From Collinsella sp. (GTDB lineage Bacteria; Actinomycetota; Coriobacteriia; Coriobacteriales; Coriobacteriaceae): DNA of 5,717 nt. Positions within the stretch are counted from its first letter, which is position 1. Each line of letters opens with the position of its first letter. The DNA lies in the NCBI GenBank assembly GCA_020025115.1, contig JAHHSP010000082.1, forward strand, positions 1-5,717, in the 5' to 3' direction. Positions 4,548 to 5,717 of this stretch are shown here, piece by piece. The position numbers were made by a program, and so were the translations under genes. The notes under the pieces were generated by a model. The model was given only the letters and a program-made list of their open reading frames with translations, was not told where the DNA came from and searched no databases.

Positions 4548-5606
4548 ATGGACGCAACTCCAAGCATGCACACCACGTGGCGCACCAGCCGTACCCGTCG
4601 CATCATCGCGGGCGCCGGCGTGACGGCGGCGCTGTTCGCGAGCGTGCTCTTCCCCGTCCCGGCACGAGCAATCACCACCGAAACCGCAGCCACGCTCACC
4701 GAGACCCAGAAAAAAGTAGAGGAGACCGCCGCCGCGTTCGACGAGTCGATGAAAACCCTCGACTCCCTGCAGCAGCAGGTCGCCGAGAACGAGGCGCGCA
4801 TCGCCGAACTTGAGGCCAAGCTTCCCACCGCGCAGGAGCGTGCCAGCCGCGCCATGCGCGAGCTTTACAAGCACCACAAGGGTTCCAACACCCTCATGAG
4901 CTTCGTGCTGAACACCAAGAGCATGGACGAGCTCATCTCCGGTATGAAGTATCTCGACCAGGTCAAAGACGCCAACGTCGGCGCCCTCACCGAGCTCAGT
5001 GAGCTCCAGACCGAGCTCGAGGCCAAGAAGACCGAGCTCAAGAGCGCCAAGGTCCAAGCCGAGGCAGAGCGCGATTCCGCCGCCGAGGCACTCGCCCAGG
5101 CCCAAAAGCTCCGCGAGGCCGCCCAGGCCCAGGCCGACGCCGAGGCCGAGGCCGAGCTCGCCGCACTTCAGCAGGCATCCCAGAGCCTGAGCGACGGCGG
5201 CGCGGTCGCCACGCCCGACAACGCTGTCGTGAACTGGGACGTCGACCAGGCATCCTTCGTGGCCGAATGGGCCCCGCGCATCGATGCGTACCTCGCCGGC
5301 TCCCCACTCGAAGGCCAGGGAACCACGTTCGCCGACGCCGCCTGGAAATACGGTGTCGACCCCCGTTTCTCCCCCGCCATCTCCAACACGGAGAGCTCCA
5401 AGGGCCGTCACTGCTTCCGCCCCCACAACGCCTGGGGCTGGGGCAATGCAAGCTGGGATAGCTGGGAGGAGGCCATCGACGCGCATGTCTGCGGCCTTGC
5501 CCGCGGATATGGTTACACCATCAGCGTCGCCGGCGCCAAGAAGTACTGCCCGCCCAACTGGTTCAACTGGTACAACGATACGTTGAGCGAGATGAACCGA
5601 ATTTAA
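4548..5606 (+). CDS. Secreted coiled-coil protein with C-terminal lysozyme-like domain, probable peptidoglycan hydrolase
   Basis: A predicted 352-residue exported protein. A signal peptide (R-T-R-R then a hydrophobic stretch, residues 15-37) ends at P-A-R-A41, a good signal peptidase I site. Heptad-rich coiled coil covers about 45-105 and 130-205. Between these, L-Y-K-H-H-K-G-S-N-T-L-M-S-F-V-L-N-T-K-S and the following M-D-E-L-I-S-G-M-K-Y-L resemble the CwlO/PcsB N-terminal domain. In those proteins this domain answers to the FtsEX complex. An Ala/Glu-rich linker follows. Residues about 231-352 look like a lysozyme/transglycosylase-type fold: Y-G-V-D-P-R-F-S-P-A-I-S-N-T-E-S-S-K-G with Glu282 as likely catalytic acid, then N-A-W-G-W-G. 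Three Cys (289, 315, 334) could form a disulphide. The likely role is cleaving glycan strands outside the cell. ATG 4548 is preferred because GAGG (4538-4541) lies 6 bases before it; at the in-frame ATG 4542 that site would abut the start. Confidence 0.82.
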   Translation: MDATPSMHTTWRTSRTRRIIAGAGVTAALFASVLFPVPARAITTETAATLTETQKKVEETAAAFDESMKTLDSLQQQVAENEARIAELEAKLPTAQERASRAMRELYKHHKGSNTLMSFVLNTKSMDELISGMKYLDQVKDANVGALTELSELQTELEAKKTELKSAKVQAEAERDSAAEALAQAQKLREAAQAQADAEAEAELAALQQASQSLSDGGAVATPDNAVVNWDVDQASFVAEWAPRIDAYLAGSPLEGQGTTFADAAWKYGVDPRFSPAISNTESSKGRHCFRPHNAWGWGNASWDSWEEAIDAHVCGLARGYGYTISVAGAKKYCPPNWFNWYNDTLSEMNRI

Positions 5607-5617
5607 AACAGCAGGTG

Positions 5618-5645
5618 AAAAGGAGTCCGATCGGGCTCCTTTTTT
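5618..5645 (+). terminator. Intrinsic terminator after the secreted hydrolase gene
   Basis: AAAAGGAG (5618-5625) pairs with CTCCTTTT (5636-5643). One T-G wobble and CC/GG pairs extend the stem around a GATC loop. The run of six T (5640-5645) completes a canonical Rho-independent terminator starting 12 bases after the stop. Confidence 0.92.
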
Positions 5646-5694
5646 AATATCCGCCCACATACCCTCCCGCACGCTGAACCCCTCGCAAACGGGG

Positions 5695-5700
5695 TACTAT
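5695..5700 (+). promoter_or_regulatory. Probable -10 element of a gene beyond the window
   Basis: GGGGTACTAT carries TACTAT as a -10 candidate and echoes GGGTACAAT at 1692-1700. No strong -35 is visible. The ATG at 5699 opens a frame to the window edge (M-E-S-V-P-K), with GGGG 4 bases before it, so this could instead be a start codon. The edge prevents a decision. Confidence 0.35.
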
Positions 5701-5717
5701 GGAAAGTGTGCCAAAAA

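Noticed and set aside
4521..5672. Minus-strand open frame of 383 codons with Leu/Gly-rich repeats
   Set aside because: It mirrors the Glu/Ala-rich coiled coil of the secreted protein on the other strand and spans that gene's terminator.

Overview
The window is GC-rich, compactly packed DNA, most likely from a Coriobacteriia-type Actinomycetota (Collinsella/Olsenella-like gut bacterium). That placement is inferred from base composition, gene content and my recollection of similar proteins; nothing in the window proves it. All protein genes but one lie on the plus strand. No rRNA, tRNA, CRISPR array, insertion sequence or phage gene is visible.

Layout. Bases 1-249 hold the 3' end of an ECF-transporter transmembrane subunit (EcfT). 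A strong ribosome binding site then starts a short RsmB/NOP-type RNA m5C methyltransferase (340-1311). A perfect 12-bp hairpin (1336-1363) separates it from a convergent 42-44 residue membrane protein on the minus strand (1399-1533). This small gene has its own promoter-like -10, Shine-Dalgarno and a GC hairpin in its leader. Going rightwards, a TIM-barrel protein of unknown function (1735-2856) carries an unusual acidic, proline-rich N-terminal extension of about 118 residues and ends at a hairpin terminator. Two GtrA-family four-helix membrane proteins follow (3044-3439 and 3591-4025). They are tandem paralogues, about 39% identical by hand alignment, separated by a terminator and a good sigma-70-type promoter, so they are probably transcribed separately.

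A non-coding stretch of about 520 bases (4026-4547) follows. It holds three tandem 16-bp repeats, a strong terminator, a 12-bp palindrome, and a cluster of TTCAASTTGAA-type inverted repeats leading into an extended -10 promoter. That promoter drives a secreted protein (4548-5606) made of a signal peptide, a CwlO/PcsB-like coiled coil and a C-terminal lysozyme-like domain, probably a peptidoglycan hydrolase. It ends at a canonical terminator. The last 70 bases contain a probable -10 element for a gene beyond the window.

How the parts relate. The genes look like separate transcription units: vitamin or metal uptake, RNA modification, an unknown TIM barrel, envelope glycan transport and cell-wall remodelling. 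The GtrA pair and the secreted hydrolase share a cell-envelope theme, but no operon link is visible. I found no convincing new multi-gene system. The parts most worth a second look are the operator-like array before the hydrolase gene, the hydrolase's domain combination, the TIM-barrel extension and the unlabelled small membrane protein.
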